Assembly: GCA_013001575.1 (NCBI GenBank)
Contig: JABDMI010000102.1
Location: 1 to 47,993 of the forward strand
Length of the DNA stretch: 47,993 nucleotides
Source of the DNA: Gammaproteobacteria bacterium
GTDB taxonomy: Bacteria; Pseudomonadota; Gammaproteobacteria; Steroidobacterales; JABDMI01
Reading direction: 5' to 3'
Shown: one piece after another, positions 35,437 to 43,995 of the stretch
Numbering within the stretch: the stretch's first letter is position 1
Layout of the letters: each line of letters opens with the position of its first letter
Translations under genes and position numbers: made by a program
Notes under the pieces: generated by a model
Databases searched by the model: none
What the model was told of the DNA's origin: nothing
Seen by the model: the letters and a program-made list of their open reading frames with translations, nothing else

Positions 35437-38223
35437 ATGCGTATTGTTTCAACCAATGTTTATCTCGGACCCAATTTATATGCACATTTCCCGGTTATCC
35501 GGCATGTAATTGATCTGGGTGAACTTGAAAGCTGGCCGACCTCTAAACTGGGTTCTGAATTCATTGATCCATTGCTGGAATTATTACCGGGATTGCATGA
35601 GCATGGCTGTTCATACAAGGAGCCCGGGGGATTTGTCCGTCGCCTGCGTGAGGATGAGGGAACCTGGCTTGGTCATGTCATGGAACATATCGCTATTGAA
35701 CTGCAAAATGTTGCCGGATTGCCAGTGACCTTCGGGCGCACTCGTTCGATTGACGGACAGCCTGGTCATTACAATATGGTGTTTGAATATCGCAACGAGC
35801 ACGTTGGCCGTGAAGCCAGTCGTCTGGCGATGAGATTGATCCAGTATTTGTTACCGGCAAAATTGAGATCCAGTGATGCGCCCGATCAAGACTGGGATTT
35901 TGCCAGTGAACGCGATGACTTTATTCGTTTTACCCAACGCCGTGCACTGGGCCCCAGTACCGCATCCCTGGTGGCTGCGGCAGAAGAACGCGATATTCCA
36001 TGGATACGTTTAAACGAGCACAGCTTGATCCAGTTTGGTCACGGTCGCTACCAAAAACGAATTCAAGCGACGTGTACCGGCAACACCAGTAATATCGCAG
36101 TTGAACTGGCTTCGGACAAAGAAGAAACCAACATTATTTTACGTGACCTCGGTTTACCTGTGCCCCAACAGTATCTGGTTCGTTCAGAAAGCAAAGCGGT
36201 GCGCGCCGCAGAACGTATCGGCTATCCGGTTGTGGTGAAGCCGTTAAACGCCAATCATGGGCGGGGTGTTTCAATTAATTTGAATGATGCCGAGCAAGTC
36301 AAGCTTGCGTATAGCAAAGCACGTGAACACAGTCGTTCGGTTTTGGTGGAAAGTTTTATCCAGGGCATGGATCATCGCTTATTGGTGGTCAATGGCGAGT
36401 TGGTTGCCGCGGCCAAACGCATGCCCGGGCACGTGGTTGGCGATGCTAAACACACGATCAAGGAATTGGTCGATATTGTGAATCAAGACCCGCGCCGCGG
36501 TGTCGGGCATGAGAAAGTGCTAACGCGTCTTGAGTTTGATCATCAGGCCGAACGATTATTGCAAAAACTGGGTTATAGCCAGGACACCGTCCCTGAAGAG
36601 GGCGAAACCGTGTTTCTACGTTCCACTGGCAATCTCTCGACTGGCGGCACGGCCATAGATGTCACCGATTCCATTCATCCGGACAATCGCAATATGGCAA
36701 TTCGCACCATTAAAGCCATTGGTCTGGATGTGGGTGGCGTGGATTTCTTAACCGATGATATTACCCGTTCCTATCGTGAAACCGGTGGCGCCATCTGTGA
36801 AGTGAATGCCGGCCCTGGTTTCCGCATGCATGTTGCGCCCAGTGAAGGCACACCGCGCGATGTGGCCGGCCCCGTGATCGAAGGATTGTTCCCCAGTGGC
36901 TCACCCAGTCGCATTCCAGTTGCGGTTGTGACTGGCACCAACGGGAAAACCACCACGTCACGCATGTTGGCCCATATATTAAAACTCAGCGGCAATACCG
37001 TTGGCTTAACCTCGACCGACGGGGTATACATCGATGGAAAGCTTTCGGTTGAAGGCGACATGACTGGTCCGATCTCGGCGCAGATGGTGTTACGCGACCC
37101 CTCAATTGATGCTGCGGTGATGGAAACCGCTCGCGGTGGATTATTGCGTGGTGGCATGGGGTATGCAACATGTGACGTCGCATGTTGTTTGAATGTGAGC
37201 GCGGACCACCTCGGAATAAAAGGCATTGACACGCTAGAGCAATTGGCCGAGATCAAACGCATTCCCATTGAAGTTGCCAAAGACGCAGCGGTATTGAACG
37301 CAGACGATGCATTGTGTTTACAAATGGCGGATTACACCGAGGCCAGCACCGTATGTTATGTGACCATGAACGCCAGCCATCCATTAGTTAAACAGCACAT
37401 ACAGGCAGGCGGTCAAGCCTTTGTGCTTGAGCAAGGGATGAACGGGCACATGATCACAATTTATGACGGGGACAATCACTTCCCCTTGCTTTGGACGCAT
37501 TTGATACCGGCCACAATTGAAGGAAAGGCGTTGCATAATGTGCAAAACGCAATGTTTGCGGCAGCGCTTGCTTATAACATGAATATCAAACTGGATAACA
37601 TCCGTCAGGGCTTGCGTACCTTTGATACCAGCTTTTTCCAGGCGCCAGGACGCATGAATATTTACAATGAACACGGGTTTAAAGTTATTCTGGATTACGC
37701 ACACAATCCGGCGGCCGTAAAGGCCATGTGTCATTTGGTTGATCAACTCAAGCCCGAAGGTCGGCGCCTCGTGGTTTTAGCCGCACCGGGTGATCGCCGC
37801 GACGAAGACATTCAGGAGATCGCGCGCATTGCCGCACCGCATTTTGACTATTTTATTTGTCGGCGTGATGATCATCTACGCGGACGCCAGGGTGATGAAG
37901 TTCCGCTGATTTTAAAACGCGCATTGCAAGATGCCGGTGTTGATGCCAGTAAAATTGAACTCGTACACGACGAACAAGACGCCGTTAATCATGCCCTGGA
38001 GTTAGCACAACACGATGACCTGGTTTTGGTGTTAGGCGATAACATCAGTCGTTGCTGGAAACAGATCATTTATTTTAATTCCGAGCAAATCGAACCCGCC
38101 ACTAAAACAAGTGAACCCGTACGGCCAGAACTCCCCGAAGAACTGCAATTTGAACTGGACGATGATCTGGAATTGATTGTTGACGATCGTGGTGTGCGAA
38201 TCGCCCGTGAAGCCGGCGATTAA
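35437..38223 (+). CDS. cphA: Cyanophycin synthetase
   Basis: CphA builds multi-L-arginyl-poly-L-aspartate from Asp, Arg and ATP, a nitrogen and energy store. The 928 residues cover the three usual modules: an N-terminal domain (about 1-160, starting MRIVSTNVYLGPNLYAH), an ATP-grasp domain that adds Asp to the backbone (about 220-470, with VVVKPLNANHGRGVS and EVNAGPGFRMH), and a Mur-ligase domain that adds Arg to the side chain (P-loop GTNGKTTTSRM near residue 498, ETARGGLLRGG, DYAHNPAAV). An extra acidic tail follows (about 895-928). A TGGAG lies 8 bases before the ATG. The polymer's arginine comes from the pathway encoded at 17764-26460. Confidence 0.96.
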   Translation: MRIVSTNVYLGPNLYAHFPVIRHVIDLGELESWPTSKLGSEFIDPLLELLPGLHEHGCSYKEPGGFVRRLREDEGTWLGHVMEHIAIELQNVAGLPVTFGRTRSIDGQPGHYNMVFEYRNEHVGREASRLAMRLIQYLLPAKLRSSDAPDQDWDFASERDDFIRFTQRRALGPSTASLVAAAEERDIPWIRLNEHSLIQFGHGRYQKRIQATCTGNTSNIAVELASDKEETNIILRDLGLPVPQQYLVRSESKAVRAAERIGYPVVVKPLNANHGRGVSINLNDAEQVKLAYSKAREHSRSVLVESFIQGMDHRLLVVNGELVAAAKRMPGHVVGDAKHTIKELVDIVNQDPRRGVGHEKVLTRLEFDHQAERLLQKLGYSQDTVPEEGETVFLRSTGNLSTGGTAIDVTDSIHPDNRNMAIRTIKAIGLDVGGVDFLTDDITRSYRETGGAICEVNAGPGFRMHVAPSEGTPRDVAGPVIEGLFPSGSPSRIPVAVVTGTNGKTTTSRMLAHILKLSGNTVGLTSTDGVYIDGKLSVEGDMTGPISAQMVLRDPSIDAAVMETARGGLLRGGMGYATCDVACCLNVSADHLGIKGIDTLEQLAEIKRIPIEVAKDAAVLNADDALCLQMADYTEASTVCYVTMNASHPLVKQHIQAGGQAFVLEQGMNGHMITIYDGDNHFPLLWTHLIPATIEGKALHNVQNAMFAAALAYNMNIKLDNIRQGLRTFDTSFFQAPGRMNIYNEHGFKVILDYAHNPAAVKAMCHLVDQLKPEGRRLVVLAAPGDRRDEDIQEIARIAAPHFDYFICRRDDHLRGRQGDEVPLILKRALQDAGVDASKIELVHDEQDAVNHALELAQHDDLVLVLGDNISRCWKQIIYFNSEQIEPATKTSEPVRPELPEELQFELDDDLELIVDDRGVRIAREAGD

Positions 38224-38260
38224 GTTGTTCAGACTTTTTGCTCTAATCACATAGCCAGTA

Positions 38261-39961
38261 ATGAAATTACTTGATGCCAGACGTTTGACCGGATTGAATG
38301 TGATCTGGGAACGTCCCTGTGCAATTGTGGATGTGGAGATCACCAATCCGGAAATGATCCCCGCACTCGTCTCGCATTGGCAACAACAGGTACAGGATGT
38401 ACTGCACGCAATTGGCTGGACGGCTGAACAAACCACCATGCATGAATTCACCGGTGGCATAAGTCTGGCACTTTCTGCACCTATCGACTGCATGTACTCT
38501 GCCGTGGAAATTGCCGAATGGGCTTATCATCGCAGCGAAAAATTATTAATCCCGGAAAGTGACAGCGATAGCCCTGATGAATTGTCTGAGTTTTTAGCAC
38601 GTTTGCAAACTCAAATTGCAGAAGAACAAAACCACGACTTATTGGCTTTAAAACAACAAGCCCGCGCACATCAAGTCGCTTTTTTATGGGACGATGATCT
38701 TGTCTCGGTGGGGTACGGTAAGGGTTCACAAACCTGGCCTGTGACAGAGATTCCAAACCAGGTCGAATGGCAAAATATTCACAACATCCCGCTTGCCATG
38801 ATCACAGGAACAAACGGTAAAACTACGACCGTGCGAATGACCAGTCAGATCATGCAGGCTGCGGGAGACACGGTTGGAATCAGTTCAACTGACTGGATTG
38901 GAATCAACAATGACATTATTGAACGAGGTGACTATTCCGGTCCAGGCGGGGCGCGCAGTATTCTGCGTCAAGCCTCAATCGATAAAGCTATTTTGGAAAC
39001 CGCCCGTGGTGGTGCCTTGCGACGCGGTTTGGGGGTTGCCCGTGCGGATGTCGCCTTGATCACTAATATCAGTGAAGACCATTTAGGAGATTTTGGTTCA
39101 CGTACTGTGGAAGAGTTGTTGGCGATCAAATGGCTGGTGATGCAAGCCCTGGATGAAAGATCGATTGCCATACTCAATGCTGACGATCCCATGCTGGTAG
39201 CAAAAAGTGCAAACCTAAACAAACCGGAACTGCTTTGGTTCAGTCTGGACCCGGAAAAACCACTCATGCAGGAGCAAGCGCAACAAGGCAAGCGTTTGGT
39301 CAGTGTGATTGAAGATCATGTTGCCCGCTATGATGGGCAGCAGTGGGTCAAGTTATGTGCGATCAATTCGATACCGCTCACTCTCAATGGTATTGCCCGG
39401 CATAATATCGCCAACGCATTAGCTGCCGCCAGCGTTTGTGTGGCCATGCAAATTCCGGATGCAGCAATAATTAAGGGATTGCAATCCATGACCGCGAGTG
39501 ACAATCCCGGTCGTTGTAATTTGTTCAAAGTGAATAATTGCGAGGTCTTGCTGGATTTTGCCCACAACCCGGAAGGCATTTCGAGTATTCTGGAAATTGC
39601 CCGTCAGCATCCGGCCAAACGTCGGTTTTTATGTTTTGGGCAAGCGGGTGATCGTACCGATGAGCTGATTCGGGACCTGGCGCGAACTGCCTGGGCCTCT
39701 GGTCTAGAGCATGTATTTATTTGTGAAATGGCGGACTATTATCGTGGACGAGAAAGTGGTGAAGTGTATAAACTGTTACGCGATGAGTTGCTTAACAGTG
39801 GTGCGCGTGCAGACCAGGTTACGCATACCCAGCGGGAATCAGAGTCACTAGAGCTGGCCATGGCCATGGCTGGAGAAGGCGACCTGATTATTATGCTTGC
39901 ATTATCTGAGGCAAAATCGCTTTTGCAGCACTTGCACGATGTGGGCAAATTGGTGTCTTGA
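38261..39961 (+). CDS. CphA-like Mur ligase without ATP-grasp domain
   Basis: A 566-residue paralogue of the C-terminal half of CphA. The Mur-ligase module starts at about residue 175: P-loop GTNGKTTTVRM (near 181), ETARGGALRRGLG, NISEDHLGD, LNADDP and DFAHNPEG are all intact, so ATP-dependent ligation is likely. The first 170 residues resemble only loosely the N-terminal domain of CphA and contain no ATP-grasp motif. It begins 37 bases after cphA, so it should be co-expressed. Possible roles: a second Arg (or Lys) ligase, a primer-making or polymer-modifying enzyme, or a partner of CphA. Cyanobacterial CphA2 differs because it keeps the ATP-grasp domain. The family is known beside cphA in some Proteobacteria; I do not know a proven function. 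Confidence 0.82.
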   Translation: MKLLDARRLTGLNVIWERPCAIVDVEITNPEMIPALVSHWQQQVQDVLHAIGWTAEQTTMHEFTGGISLALSAPIDCMYSAVEIAEWAYHRSEKLLIPESDSDSPDELSEFLARLQTQIAEEQNHDLLALKQQARAHQVAFLWDDDLVSVGYGKGSQTWPVTEIPNQVEWQNIHNIPLAMITGTNGKTTTVRMTSQIMQAAGDTVGISSTDWIGINNDIIERGDYSGPGGARSILRQASIDKAILETARGGALRRGLGVARADVALITNISEDHLGDFGSRTVEELLAIKWLVMQALDERSIAILNADDPMLVAKSANLNKPELLWFSLDPEKPLMQEQAQQGKRLVSVIEDHVARYDGQQWVKLCAINSIPLTLNGIARHNIANALAAASVCVAMQIPDAAIIKGLQSMTASDNPGRCNLFKVNNCEVLLDFAHNPEGISSILEIARQHPAKRRFLCFGQAGDRTDELIRDLARTAWASGLEHVFICEMADYYRGRESGEVYKLLRDELLNSGARADQVTHTQRESESLELAMAMAGEGDLIIMLALSEAKSLLQHLHDVGKLVS

Positions 39962-40004
39962 ATAAATTGACATGAACAGAGTGGTTTGATATTTTGGTTA
40001 TAAG

Positions 40005-40032
40005 TTGTGTGACGGAATAGAATTGATATAAA
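40005..40032 (+). promoter_or_regulatory. Candidate promoter of the acyl-CoA-binding protein gene
   Basis: TTGTGT (40005-40010) and TATAAA (40027-40032), spacer 16, in the 140-base gap after the cyanophycin cluster, about 70 bases before the gene start. Confidence 0.35.
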
Positions 40033-40101
40033 TATACTATCAACATAACACTTATGTTTGAATGTGATTGTGAATATACATGGAAATAAAGGAGTAACAA
40101 C

Positions 40102-40362
40102 ATGAGTGATCTCGAAGAATTATTTAGTCGAGCCCAGGATGAGGCCTATCAATTAAGTGAGCGACCAAGTAATAAGAATATGTTGAAAATGTACGGTCTG
40201 TTCAAGCAGGCGACTGTAGGCGATGCAATTGGTAAACGTCCCGGGATTCTGGACGTGAAAGGCCGGGCAAAATATGATGCCTGGTACGGTTATTGCGGGA
40301 TGCAAGGCAATAATGCCAAACAGGCGTATATCGACCTGGTGAATGAATTAAAACAAGGCTGA
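40102..40362 (+). CDS. Acyl-CoA-binding protein
   Basis: An 86-residue ACBP that binds long-chain acyl-CoA esters in the cytosol as a pool and carrier. The signature is clear: MYGLFKQATVGD (about 30-41), RPGILDVKGRAKYDAW and a C-terminal AYIDLV helix. An AAGGAG lies 8 bases before the ATG. ACBP is common in eukaryotes and rarer in bacteria. The next gene, a MaoC-type protein, starts 3 bases after its stop, indicating linked acyl-CoA metabolism. Confidence 0.95.
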   Translation: MSDLEELFSRAQDEAYQLSERPSNKNMLKMYGLFKQATVGDAIGKRPGILDVKGRAKYDAWYGYCGMQGNNAKQAYIDLVNELKQG

Positions 40363-40365
40363 GTT

Positions 40366-41268
40366 TTGACTAATACAGTAACCCTAGAATTGAACAGTAT
40401 CCCGTCGGTATTGAAAATGTACCCCAAGATGATGTTGTCGCGTAAACCGGGCAGATTGAAAGAGGGTGCATCTTACCCACGCCTGGAAGCCAGTATTCAT
40501 GGTGTACGTCCAGATAGATCACACGTAAATGATTTTGCTAAAGTGTCAGGCTTTCCTGAAGATCGTGATTTTTTGCCATTACCCTATCCGCATGTACTTG
40601 CAGCCCCATTGCACTATGCCTTGTTAACCCACCAGGCCTTTCCTTTGAAGTTGCTGGGACTCGTGCATATAAGCAATAGTATTACTCAACATCGACCGAT
40701 CGGTTTAGAAGAAGAGCTGTCAATTGCCTGTCATATACAGGAATATGACGACACCATACGAGGGCAGGTATTTCATTTACACACCCACATGCAGGTTGGT
40801 GATGAATTAGTTTGGGAAGAGACTACCAGTTTTATCGCACGCAAAAAGACACCCAAAAATAAACGCAGCAATAAAAGTCCTAAAAAAATCCAAGCAGTTG
40901 AAAAATCCGACGCCCAGATAATTAGTTGGGAAGTGCCAGGTAACATGGGCAGGAAATTTGCTAAAGTCTCCGGCGATATCAATCCAATCCACTTGACCAA
41001 CATCACGGCAAAACTGTTTGGTTTTAAACAGGCCATTATCCACGGGGTCTGGTCAATGTCACGTACTTTGGCAGAACTTGAGCCGCAATTACTCAAACGC
41101 CAGACCGGTTTGAATAAGCTGCGTTTTGATGTGAACTTTAAACTTCCGGTGTTTATTCCGTCTTGGGTTATGCTGGAGACCCATGACAATAATGATGGTT
41201 TGGAATTCGTGATGAAGGATTCTGCAGGTGTTAAACCCCACATGAGTGGCCAGATCGAATATTTGTGA
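40366..41268 (+). CDS. MaoC-like hot-dog dehydratase domain protein
   Basis: A 300-residue double hot-dog protein. The C-terminal half (about 185-300) has the MaoC hydratase motif: AKVSGDINPIHL (about 205-216) and FGFKQAIIHGVWSMSRTL, with the Asp and His of the catalytic dyad in GDINPIH. The N-terminal half (about 50-155) looks like a second hot-dog domain lacking this motif. A basic, Lys/Asn/Ser-rich linker (about 160-178) joins them. Hydration or dehydration of an acyl-CoA or acyl-ACP is expected; the substrate is unknown. The start is a TTG three bases after the ACBP stop; an internal ATG at residue 18 is an alternative. Confidence 0.83.
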   Translation: MTNTVTLELNSIPSVLKMYPKMMLSRKPGRLKEGASYPRLEASIHGVRPDRSHVNDFAKVSGFPEDRDFLPLPYPHVLAAPLHYALLTHQAFPLKLLGLVHISNSITQHRPIGLEEELSIACHIQEYDDTIRGQVFHLHTHMQVGDELVWEETTSFIARKKTPKNKRSNKSPKKIQAVEKSDAQIISWEVPGNMGRKFAKVSGDINPIHLTNITAKLFGFKQAIIHGVWSMSRTLAELEPQLLKRQTGLNKLRFDVNFKLPVFIPSWVMLETHDNNDGLEFVMKDSAGVKPHMSGQIEYL

Positions 41269-41335
41269 CTTAAAGTGTTAATTAATATAATAATAACAAT
41301 AAGATACATACTATAATTAAAGTGATATATAGATA

Positions 41336-42055
41336 ATGTTGGCAATACTCCCTGGCACCGAACGTGGTCAATCTGACTCGGACCATCACACCAGTTTGCA
41401 CAGTTTCAGTTTTGGGACCTATCTTAATCACACGCGTATGGGGTATTCGGTCTTACAGGCGCTGAATGCCGTCAGTGTAAAACCAGGCGTCAGTCTGGGC
41501 GAAAAGTCGCATGTGAACATGGAAATTCTGACTTATGTCACGCAAGGTGAATTGGTGCATACCGATAGCTTGGGCACTGAACAAATTGTACCAGCCGGTG
41601 ATTTTCAATTAATGGCGTCGGGGGCGGGAATCGAACATAGCGAAAGCAATGGTTCAGAAACAGAGATGCTGGAATTTCTGGAAATGTGGATCATTCCCAA
41701 TCAGATCAATATCCGCCCGGGTTACCAACAGCGTTCCATTGAGCCGAGCTCGAATTTTCAGTTAGTAGCTTCACACATGCCGCGCGATGAAGCGATGTTT
41801 TTAAACCAGGAATCCGAGATATATCGTTTTCATCTGGACCAGAATCGTTATTTTTATCTGGCGCGTGCCGCGGACCACCACAAAGCCTATGTGCATGTCA
41901 TAAGAGGCAAGTTGGATCTTTGCGATGGCGACTCAACAATTAGTATTTCCGCTGGTGACGGGGTGATGTGTTCGGATATTACCCGTCTGGAATTCATCAA
42001 AACCGATGACGCAATCGCGGAAGGCATGCTTTTTGTCTTACCGGGCTTTTACTAA
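41336..42055 (+). CDS. YhaK-type pirin with altered metal site
   Basis: A 239-residue bicupin of the YhaK/pirin group: LHSFSFGTYLNHTRMGY (about 21-37), MEILTYVTQGELVHTDSLG (about 62-80) and QLMASGAGIEHSES (about 91-104). Pirin metal ligands are two His in an HPH motif, one later His and a Glu. Here the HPH segment reads KSH, so the first His is Lys (K57) while H59, H101 and E103 remain. E. coli YhaK also lacks a complete pirin site, so a non-quercetinase role (redox sensing or regulation) is possible. It is the second pirin of the window; the first keeps all four ligands. Confidence 0.87.
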   Translation: MLAILPGTERGQSDSDHHTSLHSFSFGTYLNHTRMGYSVLQALNAVSVKPGVSLGEKSHVNMEILTYVTQGELVHTDSLGTEQIVPAGDFQLMASGAGIEHSESNGSETEMLEFLEMWIIPNQINIRPGYQQRSIEPSSNFQLVASHMPRDEAMFLNQESEIYRFHLDQNRYFYLARAADHHKAYVHVIRGKLDLCDGDSTISISAGDGVMCSDITRLEFIKTDDAIAEGMLFVLPGFY

Positions 42056-42107
42056 GTATTTCATTGTCCATCCTGTGTCCTGGACAGGCGTGCCCGGTAA
42101 TACCGCA

Positions 42108-42743
42108 TTAATTGCTACTGTCAAAATTGATCTTGTTGTGACTACCGTCACAGAAGGGTTTATTTTGCGATTCACCACAACGACATAAGGCAGGATCTAT
42201 AACTCGTTGGGTTTGACCATCGGCTGCGATCACATCAACCGTTGCCCGACACATGAATGGCCCGTTTTCCACACAAATAATATTCGCGTGTTCAGCGGCC
42301 TCCTGTTTTGAGGTACCTGCAGGAACTTTGTTAAAAGTGCCGGAGTCTTTAAAGATTTTCATATGTCGTGCATCGCAAAAAGGCTTGTTCTTGGATAGAC
42401 CACATCGACACAAAGCGACACGTTGATGCTGTGTGCCCTCGGAATTGTAGTTCTCCTTCACGGATACGTTGCCACGTACTTGTAATGGGCCGTCTTTTAC
42501 CACGCGAATCGACACTTGTTGGTCACAGGCCTCGTGAAATTGCAACGCGCCACTCGGGCATTGTCTGACCGCATTAATCACAGCTGCGGTATCGCAATCC
42601 TCAAGATTGATCCAGGGTCTGGCCTTGAGATCGAACACCCCTGGTAAATTGCGCACACAGTCACCCCCGTGGGAACAGATCCCTGCATCAAAACTGACGT
42701 CAATATGTTTGCCGTGAAAATGTTTTGGGGTTTTGTCACTCAT
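42108..42743 (-). CDS. Ferredoxin-like domain fused to two CDGSH iron-sulfur domains
   Basis: A 211-residue protein with three iron-sulfur modules. Residues about 10-72 form a Fer4_19 (DUF1271) domain with C23, C29 and C62 (ICSHGGDC and QCPSGAL). Two CDGSH (mitoNEET-like) zinc-finger-type 2Fe-2S sites follow: C112, C114, C123, H127 and C187, C189, C198, H202, each in the form CRCG-x4-KPFCD-x2-H. The first has CDARH where the second has the standard CDGSH. Electron transfer or iron-sulfur handling is the likely role. ATG 42743 is chosen; upstream codons to 42830 do not match. The gene is divergent from a reductase that begins 92 bases away, a plausible redox partner. Confidence 0.88.
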   Translation of the reverse strand: MSDKTPKHFHGKHIDVSFDAGICSHGGDCVRNLPGVFDLKARPWINLEDCDTAAVINAVRQCPSGALQFHEACDQQVSIRVVKDGPLQVRGNVSVKENYNSEGTQHQRVALCRCGLSKNKPFCDARHMKIFKDSGTFNKVPAGTSKQEAAEHANIICVENGPFMCRATVDVIAADGQTQRVIDPALCRCGESQNKPFCDGSHNKINFDSSN

Positions 42744-42835
42744 GTTTTTGCTCCAGACCACGATGCATGCAGATGCTCTATAATGACCCCTCTGTGGATC
42801 AATTCCAAGACTTATACGCAAAAAAAACAAAAATT

Positions 42836-43981
42836 ATGACCGACCGACATTTTCATCCGCTCCGGATAGCCAAAATAATCAAACGCACTGAATTAGCCAG
42901 CAGTCTGGAATTCGAAGTACCAGATAATCTGCAGGAACTTTATCGATTCAAAGCCGGACAATACCTGACCTTTAAAGTGAATCATAATGGCCAGGAGTTG
43001 CGTCGCTCATATTCCATCAACAGTTCCGAATATAATTCCGATCCCTTGCAGGTCACAGTGAAAAAGGTCGCTCAGGGAAAAGTGTCCAACCATTTTGTGG
43101 ATGACCTGCAGGTTAATGACATTCTCGAAGCCATGCCACCCTTGGGTCAATTTGTATTGCCGGATGCAGTACCTGACAAAGTGTATTTATACGCTGCCGG
43201 TAGTGGGGTAACCCCGATCTTTGGGATTCTCAAAACCCTGTTGCAAGGCCATGAGAACTGTCAGGTTAATATGCAATACGGAAATTTCAATCGCGAACAA
43301 GTTATTTTTCATGAGGAATTACAAGCGCTTGAAAATGCTTATTCCGAGCGTTTTGTATTAACCCATCATTACACTGACGCAAAAACAACCGAAAGCAAAG
43401 GCTTATTTGGGAAATTTTTTGGTAATAAACAAGTAGAAACTCATGATACCGAAGCTCAGCCAGGTGACTTTACCGTTGATAAATTGCTAAAGCTTGCACA
43501 GACCGATACAAACTTTAACCAGGCGCATCATTATATTTGTGGCCCGGGACAAATGATCCCTGAATTGGAAGCCGCCTTATTATCAATAGGCGTGTCAGAA
43601 AGTAATATCCATCATGAATATTTCGCTGCCGCTGATGCAGCCAGTAGCGCTACCCGGGATGAAGTTTCTGCCAATAATAACTCGGAAACGTCTGACTTAC
43701 TCACCACGCAACTAACCGTCACTCTGGATGGTGACACCGAAACCTTCGACCTGCCAGCAGGTGAAACGGTTCTACGCGCCAGTATTGATGAAGGATTGTC
43801 TGTGCCTTACGCCTGTGAATCGGGTGTGTGCGCAACCTGTAAGGCCCTGTGTAAAAAAGGCAAAGTGAAATTACGCAGTAATGCAGTCTTGAGTGACGAT
43901 GAACTTGAACAAGGCTATATTCTTACCTGTCAGGCTGAAGCGCTAACCGCTGAACTTGAGGTGGATTACGACGCGGTTTAA
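42836..43981 (+). CDS. PaaE-like flavin/2Fe-2S oxidoreductase
   Basis: A 381-residue phthalate-dioxygenase-reductase-like protein in three parts: an FAD domain (about 8-105, RSYSINS at 57-63), an NAD(P)H domain (about 110-275, YAAGSGVTPIFGILKTL and YICGPGQMI) and a C-terminal plant-type 2Fe-2S ferredoxin (about 300-381) with C327, C332, C335 and C365. The architecture fits PaaE/PaaK and HCR-type reductases that feed electrons to oxygenases or hydroxylases. No paa or oxygenase gene is adjacent. A insertion in the NAD domain (about 175-205, containing GLFGKFFGNKQ) is not in all relatives. ATG 42836 is used since upstream codons lack family similarity; a TATAAT at 42779-42784 may be its -10 box. 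Confidence 0.88.
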   Translation: MTDRHFHPLRIAKIIKRTELASSLEFEVPDNLQELYRFKAGQYLTFKVNHNGQELRRSYSINSSEYNSDPLQVTVKKVAQGKVSNHFVDDLQVNDILEAMPPLGQFVLPDAVPDKVYLYAAGSGVTPIFGILKTLLQGHENCQVNMQYGNFNREQVIFHEELQALENAYSERFVLTHHYTDAKTTESKGLFGKFFGNKQVETHDTEAQPGDFTVDKLLKLAQTDTNFNQAHHYICGPGQMIPELEAALLSIGVSESNIHHEYFAAADAASSATRDEVSANNNSETSDLLTTQLTVTLDGDTETFDLPAGETVLRASIDEGLSVPYACESGVCATCKALCKKGKVKLRSNAVLSDDELEQGYILTCQAEALTAELEVDYDAV

Positions 43982-43995
43982 TCAAGTCTGTGGAA

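Noticed and set aside
36771-37280. Long minus-strand ORF of 169 codons inside cphA
   Set aside because: It is antisense to strongly conserved Mur-ligase sequence, has no recognisable domain and reflects codon bias in the cphA frame.
42061-42083. TGTCCA/TGGACA hairpin after the second pirin gene as a terminator
   Set aside because: The stem is 6 bp with a 10-base loop and no T-run follows on either strand.
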